A DNA stretch of 47,913 bases, from positions 1 through 47,913 of the forward strand of contig URJM01000008.1 in the NCBI GenBank assembly GCA_900548225.1, written 5' to 3'. Below are positions 8,931 to 17,530 of this stretch, piece by piece. Source of the DNA: an uncultured bacterium (GTDB lineage: Bacteria; Verrucomicrobiota; Lentisphaeria; Oligosphaerales; Oligosphaeraceae). A model generated the notes under the pieces. That model was not told the origin of the DNA, made no database searches, and worked only from the letters and a program-made list of their open reading frames with translations. Each line of letters starts with the position of its first letter. Position 1 is the first letter of the stretch. The position numbers and the translations under genes were made by a program.

Positions 8931-10361
8931 ATGGAGCCCAAGATGACACTGGGCGAGGTGGCCTCCCTGCTTGAAGGATACGGCGCTTCGCTCCTCCCCG
9001 CCGAGAAGAACACATCCCTCTACGGGGCGACATCCGACTCCAGAAAGGTGCGCCCGGGAGACCTCTTCTGCGCAATCCATGGCGCCGAGACAGACGGAAA
9101 CCGATTCATTGACGACGCGATTGCACGCGGCGCATACGCGGTTATGACGGACGACCCGGATGCTGAGGCCTTTGTCCCCGTCCTGAGAGTCCGTCCAGGC
9201 ACTGGTTATCATGCCATTTCGCGCATCGCCGAGGCGATGGCCGGTTATCCCGCCAGGAGACTGAAGCTTGTCGGAATCACGGGCACCTGCGGAAAGACGA
9301 CCACAGCGTTTCTGACACGGGATTTGCTGCGTGCCGGAGGCTTCAGGACGGGGATGATCGGCACGGTCGTGTACGACCTCGGAAATGGTGAGGAACTCCA
9401 CGCCGACCGCACGACGCCGCCCCCCTTCGAATTGCAGGAGCTCTTCTCCAGGCTCGCCGCCAACGGCGTCGAATATGTCGTGATGGAGTGTTCCAGCGCG
9501 GCACTTGACCAGGAGCGTTCTGGAAGCGCGCTCTTCTCCGCCGCCGCGTTCACGAATTTCTCCCGCGACCATCTGGACTACCACGGTTCGATGGAGGCGT
9601 ACCTCGATTCCAAGAAGAAGCTCTTCACGGAATTCCTCGCGCCAAACGCCACCGCAGTCGTGAATGTCGACGACTCCACGGGCAGGGAGCTTGCCGAGGA
9701 ACTGCGGGGCTCCAGGCATGTGGTGCCACTCTCCCTCGCCAATGCCGAAAGCCCATGGAAGACTCCGCTCCCCGGTGCATTCAACCAGTACAATGCCACA
9801 TGCGCCGGATTGCTGGCACGAGCCCTCGGAGTCCCCGACGAAGTCGTCGCGGAGGTCCTTTCAAAGACCGGCGGCGCGCCAGGACGCCTACAGAGAATCG
9901 AATGCCCCAACGGCGCAGTCGCCTTCGTGGACTACGCGCATACGCCGGAGGAAATCTCCTGCGCGCTCGACGCCCTCCGCGAGGAGTGCCCGGGACGGCT
10001 CGGAATCCTCTTCGGATGCGGAGGCGACCGGGACAGGGGAAAACGGCCCATGATGGCACAGGCGGCCGCAAAGGCGGATTTCGTCTGGATTACCAGCGAC
10101 AATCCCAGGACGGAGGACCCCCTCGCAATCCTGGCGGACGTGCGTTCCGGAATGCCAGCCGGATGCCAATGGTGCGAAGAACCCGACCGCGCACAGGCAA
10201 TCCGCATGGCACTTTCCGCATGCAGGCCCGGAGACTGGCTCCTTGTCGCCGGAAAGGGACACGAGGACTACCAGGAAATCAATCATGTAAAACACCCCTT
10301 CTCCGACTGCGAGGCCGTCAGGGCGTTCATCCAGTCAGCACAATCGCCGGAGACTCCATAG
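8931..10361 (+). CDS. murE: UDP-N-acetylmuramoyl-L-alanyl-D-glutamate--2,6-diaminopimelate ligase
   Basis: Mur ligase adding the third amino acid of the peptidoglycan stem peptide, 476 residues. The ATP-binding GITGTCGKTT loop is at about residues 115-124, followed by the central TTPPPFELQ block and the DYAHTPE of the C-terminal domain. The motif DNPRTEDP is the DNPR type associated with meso-diaminopimelate specificity. AGGAGGAG a few bases before the ATG decides the start. It lies 12 bases after the helicase and 10 bases before the ybaK-like gene. No other mur or mra gene is adjacent, so murE is separated here from a division/cell-wall cluster. Confidence 0.95.
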   Translation: MEPKMTLGEVASLLEGYGASLLPAEKNTSLYGATSDSRKVRPGDLFCAIHGAETDGNRFIDDAIARGAYAVMTDDPDAEAFVPVLRVRPGTGYHAISRIAEAMAGYPARRLKLVGITGTCGKTTTAFLTRDLLRAGGFRTGMIGTVVYDLGNGEELHADRTTPPPFELQELFSRLAANGVEYVVMECSSAALDQERSGSALFSAAAFTNFSRDHLDYHGSMEAYLDSKKKLFTEFLAPNATAVVNVDDSTGRELAEELRGSRHVVPLSLANAESPWKTPLPGAFNQYNATCAGLLARALGVPDEVVAEVLSKTGGAPGRLQRIECPNGAVAFVDYAHTPEEISCALDALREECPGRLGILFGCGGDRDRGKRPMMAQAAAKADFVWITSDNPRTEDPLAILADVRSGMPAGCQWCEEPDRAQAIRMALSACRPGDWLLVAGKGHEDYQEINHVKHPFSDCEAVRAFIQSAQSPETP

Positions 10362-10371
10362 GACAACCAAG

Positions 10372-10863
10372 GTGCCATCGTCCTCCCCGACAATCAAGAC
10401 AAATGTCCTGCGGCTTCTCGAAGGCGCGGGAATCCCCTTCGTCTGGCACGAGTTCGATGTCTCCGACGGCAAGCTTGACGCCATGACCTGCGCCAGTCGC
10501 ATCGGCGTCGCGGCGGACCAGGTCTTCAAGACCCTTGTCACCACGGGTGCCGTCCCCCGCACCTACTTCGTCTTCGTCATTCCCGCCACCGGCGAGCTTG
10601 ACCTCAAGAAAGCCGCGAAGTGCTGTGGCCAGAAGTTTGTGGAGATGCTTCCCCAGAAGGAGCTGCTGCCCCTTACGGGCTATGTCCACGGCGGTTGCTC
10701 GCCCATTGGCCAGAAGAAGCATTTTCCCACCTATATTGACGAGACCGCGCAGCTTTTCGACAGGATATGCGTATCCGGCGGGCATGTTGGCCTCAACGTG
10801 GAGGTCGCCCCTGACGCGCTTCTGGGATTTGTCGGCGGCGCGTATGCCGACCTGGTCAAGTAA
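10372..10863 (+). CDS. ybaK: YbaK/EbsC-type Cys-tRNA(Pro) deacylase
   Basis: Editing-type hydrolase that removes cysteine wrongly attached to tRNA-Pro. The 163 residues are usual for the family. The conserved region runs from KTLVTTG (the family lysine) through YVHGGCSPIGQKK and the GLNVEVAP near the end. The start is a GTG ten bases after murE; no better ATG exists in frame. The next gene, an ABC-F ATPase, starts three bases after the stop, so murE, this gene and the ATPase are probably cotranscribed. Confidence 0.9.
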   Translation: MPSSSPTIKTNVLRLLEGAGIPFVWHEFDVSDGKLDAMTCASRIGVAADQVFKTLVTTGAVPRTYFVFVIPATGELDLKKAAKCCGQKFVEMLPQKELLPLTGYVHGGCSPIGQKKHFPTYIDETAQLFDRICVSGGHVGLNVEVAPDALLGFVGGAYADLVK

Positions 10864-10866
10864 GCC

Positions 10867-12924
10867 ATGATACAATTTGTAAATGTCAGCAAGAATTTTG
10901 GCCGTCAGGTCGTGATAGCCGACGCGAACTTTGCGATTCACGACGGGGAGCGTGTCGGGTTTGTTGGTCCCAATGGCGCCGGCAAGTCCACCTTGCTGGA
11001 GATGCTTGCGGGGCACCAGACTCCCGACCACGGTGAAATCAACTATCCTTCGAGCCAGCGTTTCGGCTATGTCAGGCAGCAGCTCAACCCCCATGCGGTC
11101 AGGGCGTCCCTCATCGGATATACGGAGGATGCCCTCCCCGAACTCAATACGATAAGCGACGAGCTGGATTCAATCGAGGCGCGTCTCTCGTCAGGGCAGG
11201 GTGGTGGCGAGGAGGAGCAGGCGCGGCTGCTCAAGCGCCTGGGGGACCTGCAGACACGATACGAGCATCTCGGAGGATACGAACTCAGGAACCGGGCGGA
11301 GGCAACCCTCTCCGGACTGGGATTCCAGGAGGCGCGGTTCAACGACCCGTTCACCAGCTTCTCTGGAGGCTGGCAAATCCGCGCCGAACTGGCCAGGATC
11401 CTGGTCTCACAGCCGGACATCCTGGTGCTGGACGAACCGACAAACTACCTCGACGTCCCCGCCGTGGAATGGCTCTCGGACTATCTGAAGGGGTATAGCG
11501 GAACCCTGCTGCTGGTCTCCCACGACAGGTATCTGCTCAATACGCTCACAAATGTCACCCTCGAGGTGATGGGCGGGCATGTGACACGCTATCCCGGAAA
11601 CTACGCGTACTACCGTGAGACCAGGATTGCCAGGCACGAACAGCTTATCTCCCAGAAGCGTAATCTCGACCGGAAGAAGGAACAGCTTGAACGCTTCATC
11701 GACCGCTTCAAGTACAAGGCGACCAAGGCCGCCCAGGCGCAGTCGCGCCAAAAGCAGCTTGACAAGCTGGAGGAGGTGGAAGTCCAGTCAATCGTGGACC
11801 AGGCGCCGAAAATCAGGCTCCCGGAACCCCCGCGCTCCGGAGACGAGGTGCTCCGCATGGAGGACGTGGGATACTCCTACGACGGGACGCACGATGTAAT
11901 CTCCCATTGCTCGCTCCGCCTGGAACGGGGAGAACACGCCGCGGTCGTCGGACTCAACGGCATGGGAAAGACTACGCTTCTGCGGCTGATGGCGGGGAAG
12001 TTCAAACCCTCGTATGGACGCGTCTTCCAGGGAAGCAATGTCCTCCAGGGATACCAGTCCCAGGACTATGCGGAGACTATGGACCCCGAGGCGACAATCT
12101 ACGAGACGGCAAAGTCCTACGCGAGCGACCGCAGCGAGGCGGATATCCGCAACATGATGGCCTCATTCGGATTCTACGGCGAGGCGCTTGACAAAAAGGT
12201 GCAGGTGCTCTCCGGAGGCGAAAAGGTGCGGCTCGGACTGGCAAGGCTCCTGCTGAAGCCACTGAATTTCCTGCTTCTGGACGAACCAACGACGCACCTG
12301 GACATCCATGCGCGGGAGGCGTTGCAGGAAGCGCTCTCAAAATACCCGGGGACTATTGCGCTGGTCTCGCATGATATCGAATTCGTGCGCGGAATCTCAA
12401 ACAGCATCTACGCAATGGAGCCTGGAAAGGTGACAAAGTACTACGGCGGCTACGACTACTATCACGAAAAGCTCGCAGAGGAACGCGCAGCCGCCGAGGC
12501 GCTGGCGCACCCGGAATCCGCGAAAAAGCGCACGGAGGCCCAGCCTCCGGCAAGTCAGGCACCCCAGCCACAGAAGAAGACGGCCGCGAAGGCGGCGCCC
12601 GAGCCGCCACAGCAAAACTATCGCGACCGAAAGCGCGCGGAGTCACAGCTCCGCCAGACCTTCGGAAAGCTGAAACGCCCCTACGAAAAGGCCGTGGCTG
12701 AATGCGAGGAGAAGATTTCCGCACTGGAAGAGGAGCAGAACAGGATATACGAGCAGCTCAACGACCCGTCGAAAAAGGACGGGGCGGACTTCGCCGCCCT
12801 GAACAGGCGGCTCGCGGAAATCAACCAGGAGTCGGAAAACGAAACCTGGAAGTGGGAAGAGGCGTCCACATCCCTGGAAAAACTCGAACAGGAGTTCCAG
12901 GAAAGGCTGAAGGGAATCGGATGA
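10867..12924 (+). CDS. ABC-F family ribosome-associated ATPase (Uup/YheS type)
   Basis: Soluble protein with two ABC ATPase domains and no membrane segments, 685 residues. Domain 1 has VGPNGAGKST, FSGGWQIRAELA and LVLDEPTNYLD; domain 2 has VGLNGMGKTT, LSGGEKVRLGLA and LLLDEPTTHLD. Between them, at about residues 250-310, lies the basic linker with KYKATKAAQAQSRQKQLD typical of ABC-F proteins. The last 150 residues contain an Ala/Pro/Lys-rich spacer and a coiled-coil region of the Uup type. ABC-F proteins act on the ribosome or on branched nucleic acids; the exact subfamily needs a phylogeny. It starts three bases after the ybaK-like gene, so translation is probably coupled. Confidence 0.93.
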   Translation: MIQFVNVSKNFGRQVVIADANFAIHDGERVGFVGPNGAGKSTLLEMLAGHQTPDHGEINYPSSQRFGYVRQQLNPHAVRASLIGYTEDALPELNTISDELDSIEARLSSGQGGGEEEQARLLKRLGDLQTRYEHLGGYELRNRAEATLSGLGFQEARFNDPFTSFSGGWQIRAELARILVSQPDILVLDEPTNYLDVPAVEWLSDYLKGYSGTLLLVSHDRYLLNTLTNVTLEVMGGHVTRYPGNYAYYRETRIARHEQLISQKRNLDRKKEQLERFIDRFKYKATKAAQAQSRQKQLDKLEEVEVQSIVDQAPKIRLPEPPRSGDEVLRMEDVGYSYDGTHDVISHCSLRLERGEHAAVVGLNGMGKTTLLRLMAGKFKPSYGRVFQGSNVLQGYQSQDYAETMDPEATIYETAKSYASDRSEADIRNMMASFGFYGEALDKKVQVLSGGEKVRLGLARLLLKPLNFLLLDEPTTHLDIHAREALQEALSKYPGTIALVSHDIEFVRGISNSIYAMEPGKVTKYYGGYDYYHEKLAEERAAAEALAHPESAKKRTEAQPPASQAPQPQKKTAAKAAPEPPQQNYRDRKRAESQLRQTFGKLKRPYEKAVAECEEKISALEEEQNRIYEQLNDPSKKDGADFAALNRRLAEINQESENETWKWEEASTSLEKLEQEFQERLKGIG

Positions 12925-13250
12925 TTAGGCCAGGGAGGCCATTGGCCTCCGGAAACAGACGCACCTCCAACCGGGGATGAGGAGATGGCGCCGGCGCGTG
13001 GCAAGCTGATGCGCCCGTTTCAATGGCATCCCCTCACCCTCCGTCGGCCCCCTCCGCATTTTTTGGGGGTCTGCGGGGAACCATTGTTGTTTTCTCTTTT
13101 CGTAGTGTGGTGCGAATCGTATGAGTTGCGTCTATATTATTCCCTGCGTTTTTGCGCGGGACGTGGTATATTCCTCTTATTTCTTCTCGCGCATCTTCCT
13201 TGCCTTGCAATGTTGCCGACAAGCCTCGCTCTACATAACCCAACCATACC
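12925..13250 (+). promoter_or_regulatory. Intergenic region with the SPFH operon promoter; two TATATT boxes
   Basis: 326 bases without a gene. GGAGGC/GCCTCC (12934-12950) forms a small hairpin just after the ABC-F stop. From about 13080 the sequence becomes AT-rich and carries TATATT at 13133-13138 and again at 13167-13172. CTGCGT, 17 bases before the second box, is at best a weak -35. The operon's first ATG follows at 13251 without a Shine-Dalgarno sequence. Confidence 0.5.
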
Positions 13251-15200
13251 ATGAAAGAACTAAGCTGCCGTCCTAGAAATCTGGCACTTGCCGTGACGGG
13301 AGGGGGTCTTCTCCTGCTGGTCATTGGCATATTTCTCATAAGCAACGGCCATTCGAAGGCCATGACTCCGGCGTGCATAGCCGCTTCGATGACGGCGTTG
13401 CTGGGGCTTCTCGCCGCAGGCCGCGTGATATTCGAGAGGCGCCAGAAGCAGGAGGAGCGTGATGCGGCGGAGTATCATCGCCAGCATGGGGCGACGGAGC
13501 TATTCGGCGACGCGGACGAGGCCGTGAAGCTGGCCACCCGGTCCAACCGCCAGTATGTGAAGTATTTCGTGCCCGCCGCGACAATCGGCCTGGGCATCGC
13601 AATGGGAGTCCTGGTGCTGAACCGCTGGATTTCACTGCGCTATCTCGACTACGACTATCCAGTCGACAACCCCCTTTCCCTGGCCATCCTTGCATTGTGC
13701 TGCTGCATTGCGACGCTTGTGGCGGGAAGCTATTTCATCGGCGTCTCCCGCGAGCCCGGATGCCGCTGGATCCGCCCGGGCGCCGCCTGGTTCCTCCTGA
13801 GCGGAGCCCTTTTCCTGCTGGGCAGCTTCATCTACTTCACACGCCACTTCAACCGCTTCCAGGTCAGCATCGACCGCACCCTCTCCAAGGTCGGGCTGGT
13901 GGTGCTGGCGGTGCTGGCGATTGAGATGATACTCTCCTTTGTCATTGAGTTCTACCGGCCCAGGATGCCCAACGAGGAGGAGCGCCCGCTGCCGGAGAGC
14001 CGCCTTCTCTCGCTCTTCACCGAGCCTGGCAGCGTCGCCAGAAACGTCGCGAACTCGCTGGACTACCAGTTTGGCTTCCGCGTCTCCGACGCCTGGTTCT
14101 ACCACTTCCTTGAGAGGACAATCGTCCCCCTCTTCATGGTGATGGTCTTTGCCTTCTGGCTCATGACCTGCATTGTCGTGGTCGACTCCTCCGAGACCGC
14201 CCTTCGCGAGCGTTTCGGACGGGTTGTCTCCGCGGAACCAATGGGGCCCGGCACCTACTTCAAGCTTCCCTATCCCTTCGAAAGCATCTACAGGTTCAGC
14301 TCCGACAAGGTGCAGGAACTGACAATCGGCGGCCATGACGAGGCGAAGGTCGACAGGCCTGGCGCCGACGACGGGCACGGGCATGGCCACGGAGGCGAGG
14401 AGAAGGAAGACCATGACACCGTCATCCTCTGGACAGTCGAGGAGTCCCACGAGGGCGAGGCCAGCTTCCTGGTGGGAGCCAAGAATGTCGAGCGCATGAC
14501 ACTGGACGTCCAGACGTCAGGAACCCAGCTGGGACAGCAGGGCGTCGGCCTCTTCAGCGCCCACATCCCCCTCTTCTTCCGCATCAAGAACCTCTATGAC
14601 TTCTCATACAAGAACCGGAACGCCGCCCTCATCCTGAAGAACATCGCCCAGCGTGAACTCCTGGAGTACTTCATCAGCTGCGACTGGGCAAGCCTGCTCG
14701 GCGAGGGCCGCGGCGTCGCAATGACCGAGCTGAGGGAGCGCATCCAGAAGTCGGCCGACGACATGGAGCTGGGCGTGGAAATCGTCTTCGTCGCCCTCAC
14801 GGGCATCCATCCTCCCTTTGGCGTGGGCGAGTCCTTCGACAAGATCACGGCGGCCACCATTGACAAGAAGCGCGTCATCCAGGACGCGCGGACCTTCGCC
14901 AACAGCAGCAATGTCATCTCCGAGTCACTGAAGCACCGGATCATGAACGAGGCGGAGGCCTACAAGCAGACCCAGGTTGTCAGCGCCCAGGCTGACGCAA
15001 GCCGCTACGCCGGCCAGATCCTCTGCTACAAGGCCGCCCCGAAGCAGTACATGCTCAACAGCTACTTTGACGCGATGGAGATTGGCGGGAGCCAGGCCAG
15101 GAAGTTCGTGGTCACTGGCAATGCGGACAACGAAGTCCTCTGGCTCAACCTGGAGCGCAAGGTCCGAAGCGGCCTGCTGGACCTCAACCTCTCCGAATAA
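13251..15200 (+). CDS. Seven-membrane-segment SPFH (HflK-like) protein with His-rich insert
   Basis: A 649-residue protein combining a polytopic N-terminus with an SPFH/band-7 domain. Hydrophobic segments lie at about 11-31, 40-60, 104-126, 141-165, 177-196, 213-234 and 290-312. Canonical HflK has only one. The SPFH part starts right after the last segment (VVDSSETALRERFGRV) and runs to about 560, with a C-terminal region resembling HflK (NEAEAYKQTQVVSAQADA). A His-rich insert at about 362-389, including GHGHGHGG (375-382), interrupts the early SPFH domain and could bind metal. It is first of five same-strand genes with two more SPFH proteins, a P-type ATPase and an ABC ATPase. SPFH proteins scaffold membrane microdomains and regulate proteases such as FtsH; the function here is inferred. 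Confidence 0.85.
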   Translation: MKELSCRPRNLALAVTGGGLLLLVIGIFLISNGHSKAMTPACIAASMTALLGLLAAGRVIFERRQKQEERDAAEYHRQHGATELFGDADEAVKLATRSNRQYVKYFVPAATIGLGIAMGVLVLNRWISLRYLDYDYPVDNPLSLAILALCCCIATLVAGSYFIGVSREPGCRWIRPGAAWFLLSGALFLLGSFIYFTRHFNRFQVSIDRTLSKVGLVVLAVLAIEMILSFVIEFYRPRMPNEEERPLPESRLLSLFTEPGSVARNVANSLDYQFGFRVSDAWFYHFLERTIVPLFMVMVFAFWLMTCIVVVDSSETALRERFGRVVSAEPMGPGTYFKLPYPFESIYRFSSDKVQELTIGGHDEAKVDRPGADDGHGHGHGGEEKEDHDTVILWTVEESHEGEASFLVGAKNVERMTLDVQTSGTQLGQQGVGLFSAHIPLFFRIKNLYDFSYKNRNAALILKNIAQRELLEYFISCDWASLLGEGRGVAMTELRERIQKSADDMELGVEIVFVALTGIHPPFGVGESFDKITAATIDKKRVIQDARTFANSSNVISESLKHRIMNEAEAYKQTQVVSAQADASRYAGQILCYKAAPKQYMLNSYFDAMEIGGSQARKFVVTGNADNEVLWLNLERKVRSGLLDLNLSE

Positions 15201-15247
15201 GGACACTTTGAAAACAGACAACTAGACAAACAAGCTCTCTGGAGATT

Positions 15248-16189
15248 ATGGAAATGAAAGAAGAAAAGCAGCATAATAGACAGCTTTCCAAGCACTGGCC
15301 CGTCGTGCTTCTTGCGCTCCTTGTGGTGGTCATCTTCATTGTTGTGATGGTGACCTTCCAGGTGAAGGAGACCGAATACGCCCTTCTGAAGACCTACTCG
15401 GGCGAGCTTGTCGAATACGGCAGCGGCCTCCATTTCCGCTGGCCATTCGTCAACTCCATCTGGCGTCATGACAAGAGAATCCAGTGCTACGAGCTGGCAG
15501 TCGGCCACGACGAGCAGTACATGACCAAGGACAACCAGCAGATTGTCATCTCCACCTACGTCCTCTGGAAGGTCGGCGAGCCCAAGACCTTCCTGAAGTC
15601 CCTTGACTCCACCGAGGCGGCGGAGCGCAAGCTCGCCGACGAAGTCCGTGGCGCGCGCTCGGCAGTCATCTCGAAGTACGCATTCTCCGACATGGTCAGC
15701 GAAAGGGACAGCTCCAGCCTGCTGTCCAAGATCGAGGACGAGATGCGGGATGCAATCCATGACAGCGTCCTTGACAAGTTCGGCATCAACATTGTCCGCA
15801 TCGGCTTCCGCCAGCTTGGCTTCCCTGCGGCCGTCACCCAGAACATCTACGCCGCCATGATTTCCGAGCGTGAGGCCAAGGCGAAGAAGTTCGAGGTGGA
15901 GGGGCAGGCCGAGGCGGAGAAGATCCGCAGCGACGCCAATACCCAGGCGCAGAAGCTCGTTGCGGTCGCCCAGGCCGAGGCGACCAAGATCCGCGGTGAA
16001 GGCGACGCGCTTGCCGCGGAGTCCTACAGGGTCTTCGCGCAGAATCCCGAACTTGCCAGCTTCCTCAGGAACCTCGACGCTCTCAAGACCGCCCTGGGGG
16101 AAAAGGACACCCTCATCCTCGACACCACGACCGCACCCTTCAATCTGCTTGCGCCAAATGCACTTGAGCAGATTTCCGGTGAGAAGTAG
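15248..16189 (+). CDS. SPFH-domain protein, HflC-like
   Basis: A 313-residue protein with a short cytosolic N-terminus, one membrane segment at about 18-39 and an SPFH/band-7 domain. The region IYAAMISEREAKAKKFEVEG, followed by repeated Ala/Glu/Lys helices (AEAEKIRSDANTQAQ, AQAEATKIRGEG), is the classic HflC signature. HflC partners HflK in a large membrane assembly around FtsH in E. coli. The ATG follows a GGAGATT ribosome binding site, 47 bases after the seven-segment SPFH gene. With the HflK-like gene 26 bases downstream it forms the expected HflK/HflC pair, but in the order C then K. No ftsH is in the window. Confidence 0.9.
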   Translation: MEMKEEKQHNRQLSKHWPVVLLALLVVVIFIVVMVTFQVKETEYALLKTYSGELVEYGSGLHFRWPFVNSIWRHDKRIQCYELAVGHDEQYMTKDNQQIVISTYVLWKVGEPKTFLKSLDSTEAAERKLADEVRGARSAVISKYAFSDMVSERDSSSLLSKIEDEMRDAIHDSVLDKFGINIVRIGFRQLGFPAAVTQNIYAAMISEREAKAKKFEVEGQAEAEKIRSDANTQAQKLVAVAQAEATKIRGEGDALAAESYRVFAQNPELASFLRNLDALKTALGEKDTLILDTTTAPFNLLAPNALEQISGEK

Positions 16190-16215
16190 AGGACCCTTTC
16201 CCACGGAGGAACACA

Positions 16216-17457
16216 ATGGAATCTGAATACAAATCCCAGAATGGCGTCACGCCGCAGGGGACGGGCCTGGAGAGCCTGACGAGGATGCTGCGCGTCCTCT
16301 TCTTCTGCTTCCTCACGCTCATAGTCGGAGTATTCCTCTACTACTTCATCTTCAGCGGGATCTTCCGTGTCGACGAACAGTACGAGGCGATGCTCCTGAG
16401 ATTCGGCGTCCTGCAAAAGCACGCCACCGACACGGGTGCGTCCCCCGTCCTCCAAAGCGGCAAGTGGTACTGGTCGTATCCATATCCCGTCGACGAGGTG
16501 ATCATGGTCCCTGCGAACAAGTCGATCTCCGTCTCCACGGGCAATTCCTTCAAGGCCTGGGTCAGCCCCACGGGGCAGATGCTTCCGGGAGGGGCCGGGC
16601 GTCAACTCAGGAACGGAATCGACGGATATCTGGTTTCGGGTGACATGCATATCTTCCACGCGGAATGGGTCGTCTCATACCGTGTGGATGACGCGGCAAG
16701 CTACTACCTCAACTTCTACAACGACACCAAGGAGCAGAAGACTTCGTTCATGCCGTCATCGATGCAGGTCAAGCAGGGGGACCGTCTGCGCGGCCACGAA
16801 CTCATCATTAAGAACATGCTCTCCGACGCAGTCCTTACCGAGACTGCGAACTGGACGACCGAGGAGCTTGTGAAGACCAACAAGGTCGTTCCCGACGGGC
16901 AGGGCGGCCAGACCACCGTCAGGCTTGAGGAGCGTGTCGGCTCCCGCCTGGCGAGGATTGTCGGCGAGGTCGGCCTTGGCATTGAAATCCAGAGTGTGAC
17001 CCTGGTCGGCATCTACCAGCCTCCCGCCGCGACGCTCCAGGCCTTCAACCAGGTCAACGCGAGCGAGCGCAACCGCCAGACCACCATCCAGAACGCCCAG
17101 ACCTACGCAAACCAGGTCCTTGCCCAGGCGAATGCCGCCAGCGACCGCCTGGTCAACGAGGCGAAGGCATACCAGGAGACGGTCGTCAGCAAACTCCAGG
17201 CACAGGCCCAGTACTTCACCTCAATCAAGGCCGAATACGAGAAGAACCCCCGTTCCACCCTGACAGTCCTCTACGCAAACGCCCTCCGCGACATGCTGGC
17301 GCAGGTGCCGCGCAAATATGTGCTCCACCAGACTGCCGACGGGGCGCGCAAGGAACTCCGCCTCCAGATCGAGCCAATCCAGGAGGAACCTCCGAAGGCT
17401 CCCGCCTCCAGCGCAGACTCCTACGCGCCCGCCTCGTCACAGCCGTCGGGGGAATAG
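16216..17457 (+). CDS. SPFH-domain protein, HflK-like
   Basis: A 413-residue single-pass protein: cytosolic N-terminus, membrane segment at about 26-49, then an SPFH domain (FRVDEQYEAMLLRFGV onward). An internal region around 95-145 and one around 175-235 look like insertions relative to E. coli HflK. The helical part NAASDRLVNEAKAYQETVV matches the HflK C-terminal helix, and the last 30 residues are Pro/Ser/Ala-rich. The CACGGAGGAACACA before the ATG gives a good ribosome binding site. It is third in the operon; a perfect hairpin lies in the 73-base gap to the P-type ATPase. Together with its two SPFH neighbours it probably forms a hetero-oligomeric ring or cage on the membrane (inference). 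Confidence 0.88.
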   Translation: MESEYKSQNGVTPQGTGLESLTRMLRVLFFCFLTLIVGVFLYYFIFSGIFRVDEQYEAMLLRFGVLQKHATDTGASPVLQSGKWYWSYPYPVDEVIMVPANKSISVSTGNSFKAWVSPTGQMLPGGAGRQLRNGIDGYLVSGDMHIFHAEWVVSYRVDDAASYYLNFYNDTKEQKTSFMPSSMQVKQGDRLRGHELIIKNMLSDAVLTETANWTTEELVKTNKVVPDGQGGQTTVRLEERVGSRLARIVGEVGLGIEIQSVTLVGIYQPPAATLQAFNQVNASERNRQTTIQNAQTYANQVLAQANAASDRLVNEAKAYQETVVSKLQAQAQYFTSIKAEYEKNPRSTLTVLYANALRDMLAQVPRKYVLHQTADGARKELRLQIEPIQEEPPKAPASSADSYAPASSQPSGE

Positions 17458-17470
17458 GATGGCCGGGAGG

Positions 17471-17490
17471 ATGCCTTGGATGCAAGGCAT
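17471..17490 (+). other. Intra-operon hairpin between the third SPFH gene and the P-type ATPase
   Basis: ATGCCTTG (17471-17478) pairs perfectly with CAAGGCAT (17483-17490) around a four-base loop. No T run follows, so it could be an RNA processing or stability element, or chance. Confidence 0.5.
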
Positions 17491-17530
17491 GACCTGTTCT
17501 TAACAAAGGATTTATCAATCAGGAATCATA

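Noticed and set aside
13050..13070. CCCCC...TTTTTTGGGGG as a terminator in the gap before the SPFH operon
   Set aside because: The T run is in the loop rather than after the stem, so it is not a standard terminator on either strand.
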